From Bacteroidota bacterium (GTDB lineage: Bacteria; Bacteroidota; Bacteroidia; Bacteroidales; UBA6013), in assembly GCA_020048645.1 (NCBI GenBank), contig JAIFMG010000070.1, forward strand, positions 1-53,917: 53,917 nucleotides of DNA. The letters run 5' to 3'. Shown here piece by piece: positions 35,296 to 45,471 of this stretch. The notes beneath the pieces are model-generated. The model had not been told where the DNA came from, made no database searches, and worked only from the letters and a program-made list of their open reading frames with translations. Position 1 is the first letter of the stretch. Each line of letters starts with the position of its first letter. The translations under genes were made by a program, and so were the position numbers.

Positions 35296-35727
35296 TCACT
35301 GGATTTCCACCAGCAGCTCGTTCTGGAGGACGACTTGGCCTTCCTTGATGTTGACTTTCAGGATGGCACCCGCCTTTTCGGCCAGCACGTCGTTCTCCAT
35401 CTTCATGGCTTCCATGACCAGGAGCTTGTCGCCCAGCTTGACGACGTCGCCCTCCTTGACCATCACCTTGACGATGGTACCGGGCAGGGGCGCCTTGACG
35501 GCGAAGCCCTTGGTGACCTGGTTGGTCTTGGCGATGATGCCCTCGACCCCAGGCGCGGGCACCTTGGCGCGCACCAGCTTGGGAGTCTTCTGGACGGTCT
35601 TCTTCTCTACGTGTACGTCCACGGTGTAGAGGGTTCCGTTCACCTCGATCTCGGCTTGGTCGTTCTCGAAGCTCAGGACGCGGGTTTCGTACTCGTTGCC
35701 GCGTATGGTGAATTTGAATTTCTTCAT
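35296..35727 (-). CDS. Biotin carrier protein of the decarboxylase
   Basis: A 143-residue biotinyl protein. The C-terminal half (about 76-143) is the biotinyl/lipoyl domain with the attachment motif EAMKMEND; Lys109 is the biotinylated residue. The N-terminal region (1-50) is a short beta-rich segment followed by a linker. It shuttles the carboxyl group from the carboxyltransferase (alpha) to the membrane beta subunit; relatives are the gamma subunit of methylmalonyl-CoA decarboxylase. Between oadG-like and beta genes, with 30-base gaps on both sides. Confidence 0.95.
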   Translation of the reverse strand: MKKFKFTIRGNEYETRVLSFENDQAEIEVNGTLYTVDVHVEKKTVQKTPKLVRAKVPAPGVEGIIAKTNQVTKGFAVKAPLPGTIVKVMVKEGDVVKLGDKLLVMEAMKMENDVLAEKAGAILKVNIKEGQVVLQNELLVEIQ

Positions 35728-35757
35728 GGTTTTGAAAAGGTTTAGGATGGTTTGGTC

Positions 35758-36132
35758 TTAGCGGCTCTGCCTGGTGTTGTTCATGCCGTAGAGCTTCGAG
35801 TTCCAAGGAGAATAGGTCTTGGACACGCGCTTGATGGTCATGCTCATGTCCTCCTCGTCGTGGCTGTCGTCGAAGAAGAGGTAGAGCGTCATGGCGATGG
35901 CGGCCGTCTCCTGTCCGGAGATGTCCTCGTCGGGCTCGGGCAGGTTGGCTTCCGCCTCGCGGCCCTCCGCTTTCATCTTGCGGATCTTGTTCAACCGCAT
36001 CACCTTGGGAATGGCGTTGAAGACGTAGGTGAGCAGCACGAGCACCAGGAAGACGACCAGATAGCCGAACGCGGCGATGAACGCCCCAAAGACCAAGTCA
36101 TCGGTGGAAAATAACAAAAGGATGGGTTTCAT
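35758..36132 (-). CDS. Sodium-pumping decarboxylase, OadG-like (gamma/delta) subunit
   Basis: A 124-residue protein with one membrane segment (about residues 14-38, FIAAFGYLVVFLVLVLLTYVFN) and a charged cytoplasmic tail. OadG-type subunits anchor the carboxyltransferase to the membrane complex. In the tail a DISGQETAAIAMTLYLFFDDSHDEE stretch matches the OadG-like family pattern of Bacteroidota. I start at ATG 36132 (MKPILLLF); the 11-residue extension is unsupported. The operon position between the alpha subunit and the biotin carrier is diagnostic. Confidence 0.88.
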   Translation of the reverse strand: MKPILLLFSTDDLVFGAFIAAFGYLVVFLVLVLLTYVFNAIPKVMRLNKIRKMKAEGREAEANLPEPDEDISGQETAAIAMTLYLFFDDSHDEEDMSMTIKRVSKTYSPWNSKLYGMNNTRQSR

Positions 36133-36168
36133 TGCTTTGGTTTTAGGTGAAGCCCCCCAGCCCACTCC

Positions 36169-37725
<1,557 letters not shown>

Positions 37726-37812
37726 GGTGTCTGGTGACAAATTGGTTTGAAATTGACTCTAGGCCAAGTCCCGCGCCAATGGGCGATAATGCCGTGGACG
37801 CGCTTGGCTTTT

Positions 37813-37846
37813 CAAAATTAAGGACATTGCTTATCCAATGTCCTTA
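37813..37846 (-). promoter_or_regulatory. Promoter with overlapping 11-bp palindrome (decarboxylase operon)
   Basis: On the minus strand the -7 box TAATTTTG (37820-37813) is preceded by a perfect inverted repeat, TAAGGACATTG (37819-37829) and CAATGTCCTTA (37836-37846) around CTTATC. The palindrome fills the -33/-7 spacer and overlaps the -7 box by two bases, as an operator would. The operon ATG lies at 37725. Confidence 0.55.
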
Positions 37847-38592
37847 GAATGGATTTAAATTCAAGCCCCATTTGCATTCAATTCTATAAATGATTGAAAA
37901 ACATACACTTAAACACAGAAATCGGCTTATTTTTACAGATTCTAAATTGCGAGGCAGCTTTCCGCAAAGGTTTGCGGAAACCTGCGGAGAACACCCGAGG
38001 GCGGCCCTGGACCTCAAAAAGAGGACAGGCCCCAGCCGTGCGGAGGCATCTCCCCGCGTGCCTGGAGCCCGTCCAGGGCCACGCCCCTTTTGATGGTGCG
38101 CTTGCGGCGCGATGCTACGAAGATGTCAGGGCTACGCCCCTTTCGGATGCCTGGGCTTCGCCGCTAAAGCCCCGAAGGGGCGCAATATCATAGCGATGGG
38201 TGAAGCCCATCGGAACGCGGACACTAACCCTTGCCCAGCCCTGAAGGGGCGAAACAAACAGGCGAATGGGAAAGGTCGTAGCGAAGGAATCTGGCCCTTC
38301 ATCACCCATGAGGATAATTTCGCCCCTTCGGGGCTCTCTTCTTTGGTCTGGCTCCGCTTTCTACAATCATCACACCCCTTCGGGGTTGGGCGAGGCTGCA
38401 AGGCAATCCATCACCTTTGAACGCGACTGGTATTATGCCAAGTTGCGTTCGGATATTTCACCTTTGAAGGCAAGTTGGTGCAAAAGGACCACGAAGGCCA
38501 AAGCTCAAAATGATGCCCTCGGGCGGAGGCTTGTTCGTCTTCACCATGCCAATCCATGCGAAAAACACGAGAAGCAAGGAAAAACCCGGCGC
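37847..38592. other. Long non-coding stretch upstream of the decarboxylase operon
   Basis: No gene is supported here. Bases 37847-37960 are AT-rich; 37961-38100 contains short direct and inverted repeats (TTTCCGCAAAGG-TTTGCGGAAA near 37969); 38100-38400 holds the hairpin repeats listed separately; 38400-38592 appears featureless. Open frames here are short and low in coding quality. Confidence 0.6.
38169..38386. repeat. Cluster of REP-like short hairpins
   Basis: GCCCC-GAA-GGGGC at 38169-38181, CGATGGG-TGAAG-CCCATCG at 38194-38212, GCCCC-TTC-GGGGC at 38322-38334, ACCCC-TTC-GGGGT at 38374-38386, and a further CTGAAGGGGCGAAAC core near 38240. The alternating hairpin pattern is that of the interspersed palindromic repeats that occur in many Bacteroidota chromosomes. 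No RAYT-type transposase is adjacent. Confidence 0.65.
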
Positions 38593-40716
38593 TCATCCCG
38601 CCGAGGCCTCCCACCATGCCCCGGCGGCCTCGCGGCCGAGGGTCAGCAGCAGAGGCGCCGCGGCGCGGGCGTCGGCCCGGCGCTCCTCGATGAAGGCCTG
38701 GAGGCGCGGCCACGAGGCGAAGCGGGTCGGGTCGGCCTCGGTGGGGCGCAGGGCGTGGCGGGTGCCCGTGCCCTCGATGAGCAGCAGCCGGCCTTCCTCG
38801 AAGCGGTAGTCGAGCAGCTCGTGCAGCGGCAGGGCCTGCCAGCGCCCTGCGGCCGCGTGGAACAGCCGCAGGTTGGTGACCAGCCCATCGTGGAAGACCT
38901 GCGGGAACACCCACTCGCCCCGCAAGGGCAGGAAGTGCTCCCAGACGGCCGCGGCGATCGACACCCGCGAGCGCAGCTCCTCGCGCAAGGCCGCCAAGGG
39001 CCGGGGCGCGCCCAGCGCGAAGGGCCGGGCCGACCACTGCCGCAGGCTCTCGTCCACAAGCTCGTGGGGCAGGACGTGGTAGGCCAAGGCCTTGGCGGGC
39101 TCGCCCTGCGGGTGCGCGCTGTCGCGCAGGCGTTCGAGCAGCTCGGGCGCGGGCTTCTCGGCCAGGAAGCGCTCCGCGAGCTCGCGGGCCAGGGCCGCCT
39201 GGTGGCCCAGCATCGGCTGGGGACGGCAGTCGGCGTGCAGGCCGTCGGGCAGGAACCCGCCGCTCCAGCGGAAGGACGAGAGCGGCATCGGGTGCGGCGT
39301 CTGCCCGTCGCGCACGAAAAGCCGGAAGCTGGTCAGCAGGAAGCGGTGTCCGTCGGTGAAGACCAGCCGCTCCTGGGCCAGCAGGCGGAATTGGATGGAT
39401 ACCAGGTCGAGCAGCGGGCCTTGGCAGTGCAGGAACCACTCGTAGGAGTTGCGGTGGGCGGGCCAGGGGGCGCGGTGGGCGGGCGGCAGCGAGCGCAGGG
39501 CCTGCCAGCCGCCTTGCCGCCAGTGCTCGAAGCTCAGGCGGAAGAACTGCGGCAGGCTGGCCCAGGGCCCCGCGGGCTCGGGCGGCGCCTGGGCCTGCCA
39601 GGCGGGCGGCGGGGCCAGCGCGTCGGGCACCGCGAGGGCCGCCCAGGCGCGGGCGGCCTCGGCGGCACTGGCGAAGCGCTCCTCTGGCCGGGGTGCCAGG
39701 CAGCGCTCCAGCCAGGGCCGCAGGGCCGCCGAACGGCCCTCGACCGCGCGCGGCTCAAGGTGCTGGCCCGTGAGCATCTCCAGCACCAGCTTGCCCAGCG
39801 AAAAGAGGTCCGAGCGGCCGTCCACCTTGCCCGGGGCCAGGCCCATCTGCTCGGGCGAGGCGTAGGCGGGCGTGCCGGCGCGCAGCAGGCCGTCCTCAAA
39901 GGCGTCGGCGTCCGCGAGGCCGAAGTCAATCAGCTTGGCGTTGTCGCCCCGGAAGGTCAGCAGCACGTTGGAGGGCTTGATGTCGCGGTGGAAGACCTGC
40001 TTCTTGTGGACGTAGTCAAGCGCTTCGAGCAGTTGCGCGACCACGCGGTGGCAGAGGGCGCCGTCGGCCACGCCCCGCGGCCCGATGAGCTGGCCCAGCG
40101 GGCGGCCGTCGATGTGCTCCATGTAGTAGAAAGGCCCGTCGAGGTCCTCGCCCTTGCCGAGCAACTGGACCACGTGCGGATGCTCGAGGTGGTAGCTGTT
40201 CTCGAACTCCTTGAAGAACAACTCCTTCCACTTGGGGTCCTGCCGCTTGTCGGTGCGCAGCCGCTTGACCACGACCCACTTGCCATGCAGCCGTGCCTTG
40301 AAGGTCTGGCCCATGGCGCCCTGCTGGCCCAGCAACTGCCAGTCGGTGAAGGGCAGACCGGCGCGGGCCAGCTCCAGCGGCGAGCCCGGCGTGGCGCCTC
40401 CGTCGGCGAAGCCCGAAGCGGAGGGCTTGTCGTGCGCGCCAGCCGGCTCGACGACGAAGCCGGAAGCGCCGGGATCCTCGGCCGCGACGAAGCCCGAGGG
40501 ATCCACCGGAGGCACGTTCCGCCCAGGATCGGCGGCCGGAGGCGCCTGCCGCTTGGCCTGGACCGCGCGCAACTCGTTGGCGATCAGGAACTCCAGGTTG
40601 TGCCGCCCGAGCCCCATGCGGTCGGCCTCGGTCTCGAGGTGGGCCCGCTCGTCGGCGGAAAGCTCGCCATCGGCGCAGGCCGACTCAACCAGCAGTTTGA
40701 GCAGTCGCAAATCCAT
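38593..40716 (-). CDS. TerB-like / Ser-Thr protein kinase fusion
   Basis: A 707-residue soluble protein. Residues 1-45 (ACADGELSADERAHL) look like the TerB-type acidic helical domain. A linker of 60-115 has three SGF elements, then a Hanks-type kinase: Gly loop LGQQGAMGQTF (129-139), ATP lysine 151, HRDIKPSN (243-250), DFG (264-266), ASPEQ (286-290). The large C-terminal part (about 390-707) has no recognised domain and no membrane segment; a repeated-looking pattern with many Trp/Leu may be a substrate-binding region. Catalytic residues are kept, so the kinase should be active. Single gene, divergent from folP. Confidence 0.85.
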   Translation of the reverse strand: MDLRLLKLLVESACADGELSADERAHLETEADRMGLGRHNLEFLIANELRAVQAKRQAPPAADPGRNVPPVDPSGFVAAEDPGASGFVVEPAGAHDKPSASGFADGGATPGSPLELARAGLPFTDWQLLGQQGAMGQTFKARLHGKWVVVKRLRTDKRQDPKWKELFFKEFENSYHLEHPHVVQLLGKGEDLDGPFYYMEHIDGRPLGQLIGPRGVADGALCHRVVAQLLEALDYVHKKQVFHRDIKPSNVLLTFRGDNAKLIDFGLADADAFEDGLLRAGTPAYASPEQMGLAPGKVDGRSDLFSLGKLVLEMLTGQHLEPRAVEGRSAALRPWLERCLAPRPEERFASAAEAARAWAALAVPDALAPPPAWQAQAPPEPAGPWASLPQFFRLSFEHWRQGGWQALRSLPPAHRAPWPAHRNSYEWFLHCQGPLLDLVSIQFRLLAQERLVFTDGHRFLLTSFRLFVRDGQTPHPMPLSSFRWSGGFLPDGLHADCRPQPMLGHQAALARELAERFLAEKPAPELLERLRDSAHPQGEPAKALAYHVLPHELVDESLRQWSARPFALGAPRPLAALREELRSRVSIAAAVWEHFLPLRGEWVFPQVFHDGLVTNLRLFHAAAGRWQALPLHELLDYRFEEGRLLLIEGTGTRHALRPTEADPTRFASWPRLQAFIEERRADARAAAPLLLTLGREAAGAWWEASAG

Positions 40717-40781
40717 GCCTTGGGTGCCCGCCAGGGCTTTTTTTGTGAGGGAACGAAAAGGTGGAAATCCTGTCGAATGCC

Positions 40782-40789
40782 TATCTTTG
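40782..40789 (+). promoter_or_regulatory. Candidate -7 box for folP
   Basis: TATCTTTG, an exact TAnnTTTG match, 51 bases before the TTG start at 40841. No close -33 match. Confidence 0.45.
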
Positions 40790-40840
40790 GGCTGCTGGGG
40801 AGGGTTTCCCCAGCGCTCGGCTCACCAAAAGTAAGGAAAT

Positions 40841-41713
40841 TTGATCAAGCGAGTCAAAAACAACCTCTTCGCCCGATCTTTCGCCCTGAATTGTGGCGGA
40901 AGGCTGGTGGATTTGTCGGAACCGGCCATCATGGGCATCCTGAACATCACGCCGGACTCGTTCTACGACGGCGGGCGGTACGAGGATCCGTCGAAAGTGG
41001 TGGCCCGAGCGGGCAAGATGCTGGCCGAAGGCGCCCGCTTCATCGACCTCGGGGCCAGCTCGACCCGCCCGGGCGCCGAGGAAATCGGCCTGGACCAGGA
41101 GCTGGAACGGCTGGCGCGGGTCTTCCCAGCCTTGCGCGACGAGTTCCCCGACGCGCTGTTCTCGGTGGACACCTACCGGGCCGAGGTGGCGCGGGTGGCC
41201 GTCCGCGACTGGGGCGCCTGCATGGTCAACGACATCTCGGCGGGCCAGATGGACCCGGCGATGTTCGCGGCCGTGGCCGAGCTGGGCGTCCCCTACGTGC
41301 TCACGCACCTGCGCGGCACTCCGCGCACCATGCAGCAAGCCCCGCAGTACGACAACCTGATGAAGGACATCTTCCGGTTCATGGCCGAGAAGGTGGACCA
41401 GCTCAACCTTCTGGGCGTCAACGACATCATCCTCGACCCCGGCTTCGGATTCGGCAAGACCCTCGACCACAACTACGAGATGATGCAGAAGCTCGGCGCC
41501 TTCAAGATCTTCGAGCTGCCGCTGCTGGTCGGGATTTCGCGCAAGTCGATGATCCACAAGTACCTGGGAACAAGCGCAGAGGAAGCCTTGGCAGGAACCA
41601 TCTCCCTGAACACGCTGGCCCTTCGCGCGGGGGCCAACCTGCTCCGCGTCCACGATGTTCGGGAGGCCTCGGATGTCGTAAAACTGCACATGAAGCTGCG
41701 CCAGACATTTTGA
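40841..41713 (+). CDS. folP: Dihydropteroate synthase
   Basis: Makes dihydropteroate from p-aminobenzoate and dihydropterin pyrophosphate in folate synthesis; sulfonamide target. 290 residues. Signature 1 MGILNITPDSFYDGG is at 31-45, signature 2 around GASSTRPGAEEI, pterin-site MVNDISAG, and DPGFGFGKTLDHNYEMM. No ATG or GTG fits before the family core; TTG 40841 with AAGGAA two to three bases upstream is the best start. Product complete. It is followed, after an AT-rich gap, by nhaD, not by the diadenylate cyclase that often follows folP in Bacteroidota. Confidence 0.95.
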   Translation: MIKRVKNNLFARSFALNCGGRLVDLSEPAIMGILNITPDSFYDGGRYEDPSKVVARAGKMLAEGARFIDLGASSTRPGAEEIGLDQELERLARVFPALRDEFPDALFSVDTYRAEVARVAVRDWGACMVNDISAGQMDPAMFAAVAELGVPYVLTHLRGTPRTMQQAPQYDNLMKDIFRFMAEKVDQLNLLGVNDIILDPGFGFGKTLDHNYEMMQKLGAFKIFELPLLVGISRKSMIHKYLGTSAEEALAGTISLNTLALRAGANLLRVHDVREASDVVKLHMKLRQTF

Positions 41714-41809
41714 CAGGGTGTAAAATATTGAAAATCAACACTTTTGAAAATTTTTCCGTGCTCTTGCTATTTTTTTGAAAGAAAATATCCGTTTTGGAAT
41801 CCAACGATC

Positions 41810-41817
41810 TACATTTG
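41810..41817 (+). promoter_or_regulatory. Candidate -7 box for nhaD
   Basis: TACATTTG, identical to the box of the Gfo/Idh gene promoter, 51 bases before the ATG at 41869. A TTTG lies 13 bases upstream, closer than usual. Confidence 0.5.
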
Positions 41818-41868
41818 CCGCGCCTTTGATAGGCCATCCACTCCAATCCCTAATCAAATCCGTACATC

Positions 41869-43290
41869 ATGTTCGCACTAATGGTTGTCGTGTTCGTGCT
41901 AGGCTACATCGCCATAGCCTTGGAACACCCTCTGCACTTGGACAAGGCTGCCACGGCCCTGCTCATCGGCGCCCTGACCTGGGTGGTTTACGTGCTGGAT
42001 TACCAAGGCATCTTGGGCCTTGGCTACAGCGAAGCCTGGCAAAACTACATCGCCCAGTACCCCGAGGAGAACTCGGTGGAAGGCATGTTGCATTTCGTGG
42101 TGGACCACGAGGTCTTCCACCACCTGGGAGACATTGCCAGCATCCTCTTCTTCTTGATGGGTGCCATGACCATCGTGGAAATCATCGACCGTCACCAGGG
42201 TTTCAAGATCATCACCGACCAGATCCACACCACCGGCACTGTCAAGCTGCTCTGGATCGTGGGCATCTTGACCTTCTTCATGTCTTCCGTACTCGACAAC
42301 CTGACCACGACCATCGTGATGGTGGCCATGCTTAGGAAGCTGATCGACGACAAGGAGACCCGCTGGGTCTTCGCGAGCATCGTGGTGCTGGCGGCCAACG
42401 CCGGCGGCGCCTGGTCTCCCATCGGCGACGTTACGACCATCATGCTTTGGATCGGTGGCCAAGTCACTGCCGCCAGCATCATCATGAAGGTCTTCCTGCC
42501 CAGCATCGTTTCGATCCTGGTGCCCCTGGCCTTCCTCTCTTTCATCATGAAAGGCGAGGTCAAGCGCCCTGTAACCGTAGAGGACCACGAGGAGACGATC
42601 GTTCCCCGGGGCGAAAGCATGCTCATCCTGATCATGGGTGTTTCAATCCTGCTGCTGGTCCCCGTCTTCAAGACCTTGACCCACCTGCCTCCCTACATGG
42701 GCATGCTGCTCGGCCTGGGCATCCTCTGGATGACCACCGAGATCATCCACAAGAGCAAGCCCGTCGAAGTGCGGAGCAACGTTTCCGTGGTGTCCATCAT
42801 CCGCCGCGTGGACATGCCCACGGTGCTGTTCTTCCTGGGCATCCTTTCCGCAGTGGCCAGCCTCCAGTCGGCCGGGCAACTGAACATCATGGCCAACTTC
42901 CTCGACGAGAAGCTGGGCAACATCTACCTGATCAACATCGCCATTGGCTTCCTCTCGTCCGTGATTGACAACGTGCCGCTGGTGGCGGGCGCCATGGGCA
43001 TGTACCAGATCACCGACCCCGCCGAGCTGGCCCTGATGACCGATGCCGTGCAGATCGAGTACCTGACCCACTTCCTGCAAGACGGCCTCTTCTGGGAGTT
43101 CCTGGCCTTCTGCGCCGGAACGGGCGGCAGCATCCTGATCATCGGCTCAGCCGCCGGCGTCGCCGCGATGGGCATGGAGCGCATCGACTTCATCTGGTAC
43201 CTCAAGCGCATCAGTTGGCTGGCCGTCCTGGGCTACTTGGCTGGCGCCGGGGTCTATTACCTGCAAGCCGTGATCCTGCACTTGGCATGA
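41869..43290 (+). CDS. nhaD: Na+/H+ antiporter NhaD
   Basis: A 473-residue polytopic membrane protein of the IT superfamily; it expels sodium in exchange for protons. NhaD-type features: FLMGAMTIVEIIDRHQGFKIITDQI, FFMSSVLDNLTTTIVMVAML, NAGGAWSPIGDVTTIMLWIGG, and the second half IGFLSSVIDNVPLVAGAMGMY. SSVLDNLTTT and SSVIDNVPLV are the paired inverted-repeat signatures carrying the conserved Asp. Around 11-12 hydrophobic segments. Normal length. With the adjacent sodium-pumping decarboxylase operon it would control the sodium gradient. Confidence 0.95.
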   Translation: MFALMVVVFVLGYIAIALEHPLHLDKAATALLIGALTWVVYVLDYQGILGLGYSEAWQNYIAQYPEENSVEGMLHFVVDHEVFHHLGDIASILFFLMGAMTIVEIIDRHQGFKIITDQIHTTGTVKLLWIVGILTFFMSSVLDNLTTTIVMVAMLRKLIDDKETRWVFASIVVLAANAGGAWSPIGDVTTIMLWIGGQVTAASIIMKVFLPSIVSILVPLAFLSFIMKGEVKRPVTVEDHEETIVPRGESMLILIMGVSILLLVPVFKTLTHLPPYMGMLLGLGILWMTTEIIHKSKPVEVRSNVSVVSIIRRVDMPTVLFFLGILSAVASLQSAGQLNIMANFLDEKLGNIYLINIAIGFLSSVIDNVPLVAGAMGMYQITDPAELALMTDAVQIEYLTHFLQDGLFWEFLAFCAGTGGSILIIGSAAGVAAMGMERIDFIWYLKRISWLAVLGYLAGAGVYYLQAVILHLA

Positions 43291-43322
43291 TGCCCGGGAA
43301 GCCGTAGGGCTTCGACCCAATA

Positions 43323-43357
43323 AAAACGCCGCGCGAAAAATTTCGCGCGGCGTTTTT
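43323..43357. terminator. Bidirectional terminator
   Basis: AACGCCGCGCGAAA and TTTCGCGCGGCGTT with A and T flanks; near-perfect hairpin between nhaD and the converging DUF697 gene. Confidence 0.9.
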
Positions 43358-43381
43358 GTTTCTGTTCACCCAAGCGGGCCA

Positions 43382-44023
43382 TCACTGGCCCATGAAGTCG
43401 CGCAGGAGCTCGTCGCGGCGGCGCTCGTACTCGTCCATCGCGATCTGGCCCTTGTCGAGCATCGACTGGAGCTCCTTGAGCTGGGCGGCCAGGACCTTTC
43501 CGGGCTCCTGGGCCGAGCTCCTGGGCTGGCGCTGGTCGAAGCGGCGCTTCATCTCCTTGGCCTTGGACTTGCCCTCCTCGAACTTTTCCTTGTAGTAGGC
43601 CGCGAAGTTGTTGGCGTTGAAGTCGTCCATGCTCCCCCCTTGCTCGAAATGCTTGGCGAACACGTGGCCGATGGAATAGGTGGACGCGCCCGAAAGCACG
43701 GCCATTGTTGCCATGCCCACGGCCGTGCCCAGGGCCGGGATGCCTTTCAGGGCCGAGGCGCCCAAGCGGGCCACGAGGCTGGAGCCGGTGCTCGATACCA
43801 GCGAGTAGATGAACGACCGCCCCTGGTCGGCGGCGAACTCGACTCCGTAGTGCTTGCAGATTTGGGAGAGCATGGCCAGTTGGACGCCCGTGACGGCAGC
43901 GATGTCCGCCACCGGGATCGGGATCAGCCCTGCGCCAATGGCCATGTAGGTGTGCTTGTTGATGATCTGGGATAGGCTCGGCCCGCTGGGGGGCTGGCCT
44001 TGCGGGGATTCTTGGTCGTGCAT
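43382..44023 (-). CDS. DUF697 membrane protein with SHOCT-like tail
   Basis: A 213-residue protein. Residues about 20-120 carry the DUF697 signature: a first membrane helix beginning YMAIGAGLIPIPVADIAAVTGVQLAMLSQICKHYG, then a second hydrophobic segment rich in Gly and Ala (ALKGIPALGTAVGMATMAVLSG). The C terminus has a charged segment and a SHOCT-like motif (LKELQSMLDKGQIAMDEYERRRDELL). Function unknown. The start is ATG 44023 (MHDQESPQ), 33 bases after a minus-strand -7 box; the frame to 44074 overlaps that box and is rejected. Confidence 0.83.
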   Translation of the reverse strand: MHDQESPQGQPPSGPSLSQIINKHTYMAIGAGLIPIPVADIAAVTGVQLAMLSQICKHYGVEFAADQGRSFIYSLVSSTGSSLVARLGASALKGIPALGTAVGMATMAVLSGASTYSIGHVFAKHFEQGGSMDDFNANNFAAYYKEKFEEGKSKAKEMKRRFDQRQPRSSAQEPGKVLAAQLKELQSMLDKGQIAMDEYERRRDELLRDFMGQ

Positions 44024-44055
44024 GGTCTTCGGTTTTTCGGAATAGGTCTTTTCCC

Positions 44056-44063
44056 CAAAGATA
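44056..44063 (-). promoter_or_regulatory. Candidate -7 box for the DUF697 gene
   Basis: TATCTTTG on the minus strand, an exact match. It sets the start at 44023 rather than 44074. Confidence 0.45.
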
Positions 44064-44212
44064 GCCAATTCCAAGTCCGCGCCTGGCCCGCTGGGCGAAC
44101 GGGGATGATTCTGGTGCTCGGCACGGCCTCAGTGCATCGCCGCCGAGATGTCGGTAAATCCCTTACCGCTTGCCAATCAATGGATTGCGACTGGAAAGGG
44201 CATCGCCCCAAC

Positions 44213-44240
44213 AAAAAAGCCTGGCCGAAAGCGGCCAGGC
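44213..44240 (-). terminator. Terminator after the ion-channel gene
   Basis: On the minus strand GCCTGGCC and GGCCAGGC pair around GCTTTC, followed by six T. Confidence 0.88.
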
Positions 44241-44264
44241 AGAAGAGCTTGCGGACCCACCCTG

Positions 44265-45218
44265 CTAGTGCTTCTCTCGCAGGGCCTTCAGCTCCTGCTC
44301 GTGCTCGCGTTCGGTGATGCGGATGCGGGTGGCCAGAAGGTCGATGCCCTCGGTGAGCTCCTGGAGCTTGTGGTTGAGCTTGTTGATCTCGTCCTGGAGG
44401 GTCGTGGCCTTGGCTTCCTCGCTCATGGCCCAGGCCTCCATCTCGTTTTCCTGGCGCATTTCCTCCATGCCCGCCATGATGACGCCGATGAAGAGGTTGA
44501 GCATCATCATGGCCCCAAAGAGGACGAAGCTGACGAAGTAGGCCGAGGAAATCAGGGGCATGGACTGCGAGACGCGCGGCAGGCCCATGTCGGCCACCAG
44601 GGCGTCGGCGCCCGAGTCGTAGCCGTACCAGTCGCTCCCGTAGATGTTGATGTACATGACCTCGGTCCAGCCTTCGAGCGTTACCACGCGGAAGAGCGTG
44701 AGCATGGAGGTCTCGAGGTTGCCGAAGTGCAGGGGGTCGTTCTGCCCGAAGAGGAAGGTGCCCAGGGCGGCGTACATGTAGAACTGGATGAGCAGCAGCA
44801 TGAAGACGTAGCCCATGCCGGGGATGCTCTTGAGCAAGGCGCCCACGATGACTTGCAGCTTGGGCAGGGCCGTGATGAGCTTGAAGACCCGAAGGATGCG
44901 CGCCAGCCGGAAAATGGCCGCGAACTCGTTGGCCTCGATGGGCAGCAGGCAGATGACCACGATCACAAAGTCGAAGACGTTCCAGGAATCCTTGAAGTAG
45001 CGGTAGAAATGCCGCCCGTGGGCTCCCATCTTGATGATGGCCTCCAAGACGAAGATCAACAGCACGAAGTTGTCGATGCCCGTGAGCAGGGCCTTGTGCC
45101 GCTGGTGGAAGTCGGGGTAAGTCTCCATGCCAATGACTACGCCCGCCACGACAATCATGGAGATGATGAACGGGCTGAACCACTTGGAATCGACGATGGA
45201 CTTTAGGAATTGGGACAT
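44265..45218 (-). CDS. Voltage-gated Na+ channel-like ion transporter
   Basis: A 317-residue six-helix ion transporter of the bacterial Nav family. S4 (residues 103-115) has basic residues every third position: R104, R107, R110, K113. The pore loop reads TLEGW (180-184), close to the TLESW selectivity filter of bacterial Nav channels. S6 includes LFIGVIMAG (242-250). The C terminus (about 265-310) is a coiled coil with heptad leucines, as in NaChBac. Unlike those, about 30 extra residues lie between filter and S6 (190-222). ATG 45218 is the start; extensions upstream are not supported. Confidence 0.87.
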   Translation of the reverse strand: MSQFLKSIVDSKWFSPFIISMIVVAGVVIGMETYPDFHQRHKALLTGIDNFVLLIFVLEAIIKMGAHGRHFYRYFKDSWNVFDFVIVVICLLPIEANEFAAIFRLARILRVFKLITALPKLQVIVGALLKSIPGMGYVFMLLLIQFYMYAALGTFLFGQNDPLHFGNLETSMLTLFRVVTLEGWTEVMYINIYGSDWYGYDSGADALVADMGLPRVSQSMPLISSAYFVSFVLFGAMMMLNLFIGVIMAGMEEMRQENEMEAWAMSEEAKATTLQDEINKLNHKLQELTEGIDLLATRIRITEREHEQELKALREKH

Positions 45219-45471
45219 GGCGGGCCTTTGCTTGTGGGTTTTGAATCTTGGGGCAAGAACGATTGCAAACACTAAAATAACGTCTGGTTTTCCAATTCGC
45301 GCCAGAGAAAAAGTTTTCAGGTGGAGGTTGGCCGCGCGGGGCGAGGAAAACCCCTGCGAAAATAAGCAAAAAGACCGCCAGCGAAAAGCATCGCCGACGG
45401 TTTTGCGCAAGAATGCCCTGCCCAAGCCGCGAGGCGGGCCAAGCGAGCGCGAGGGCCAAGGCGAAGGCGTT
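45219..45471. other. Intergenic region upstream of the channel gene
   Basis: No large gene is supported. On the minus strand TATTTTAG (45279-45272) is a possible -7 box for the channel gene, about 54 bases before its ATG. The rest is GC-rich without notable repeats. Confidence 0.45.

Noticed and set aside
38266-41778. A 1170-codon open frame on the plus strand
   Set aside because: It runs antisense through the kinase gene and then out of frame through folP. Its translation is Gly/Arg/Leu-rich low-complexity; it is a shadow of high-GC coding DNA.
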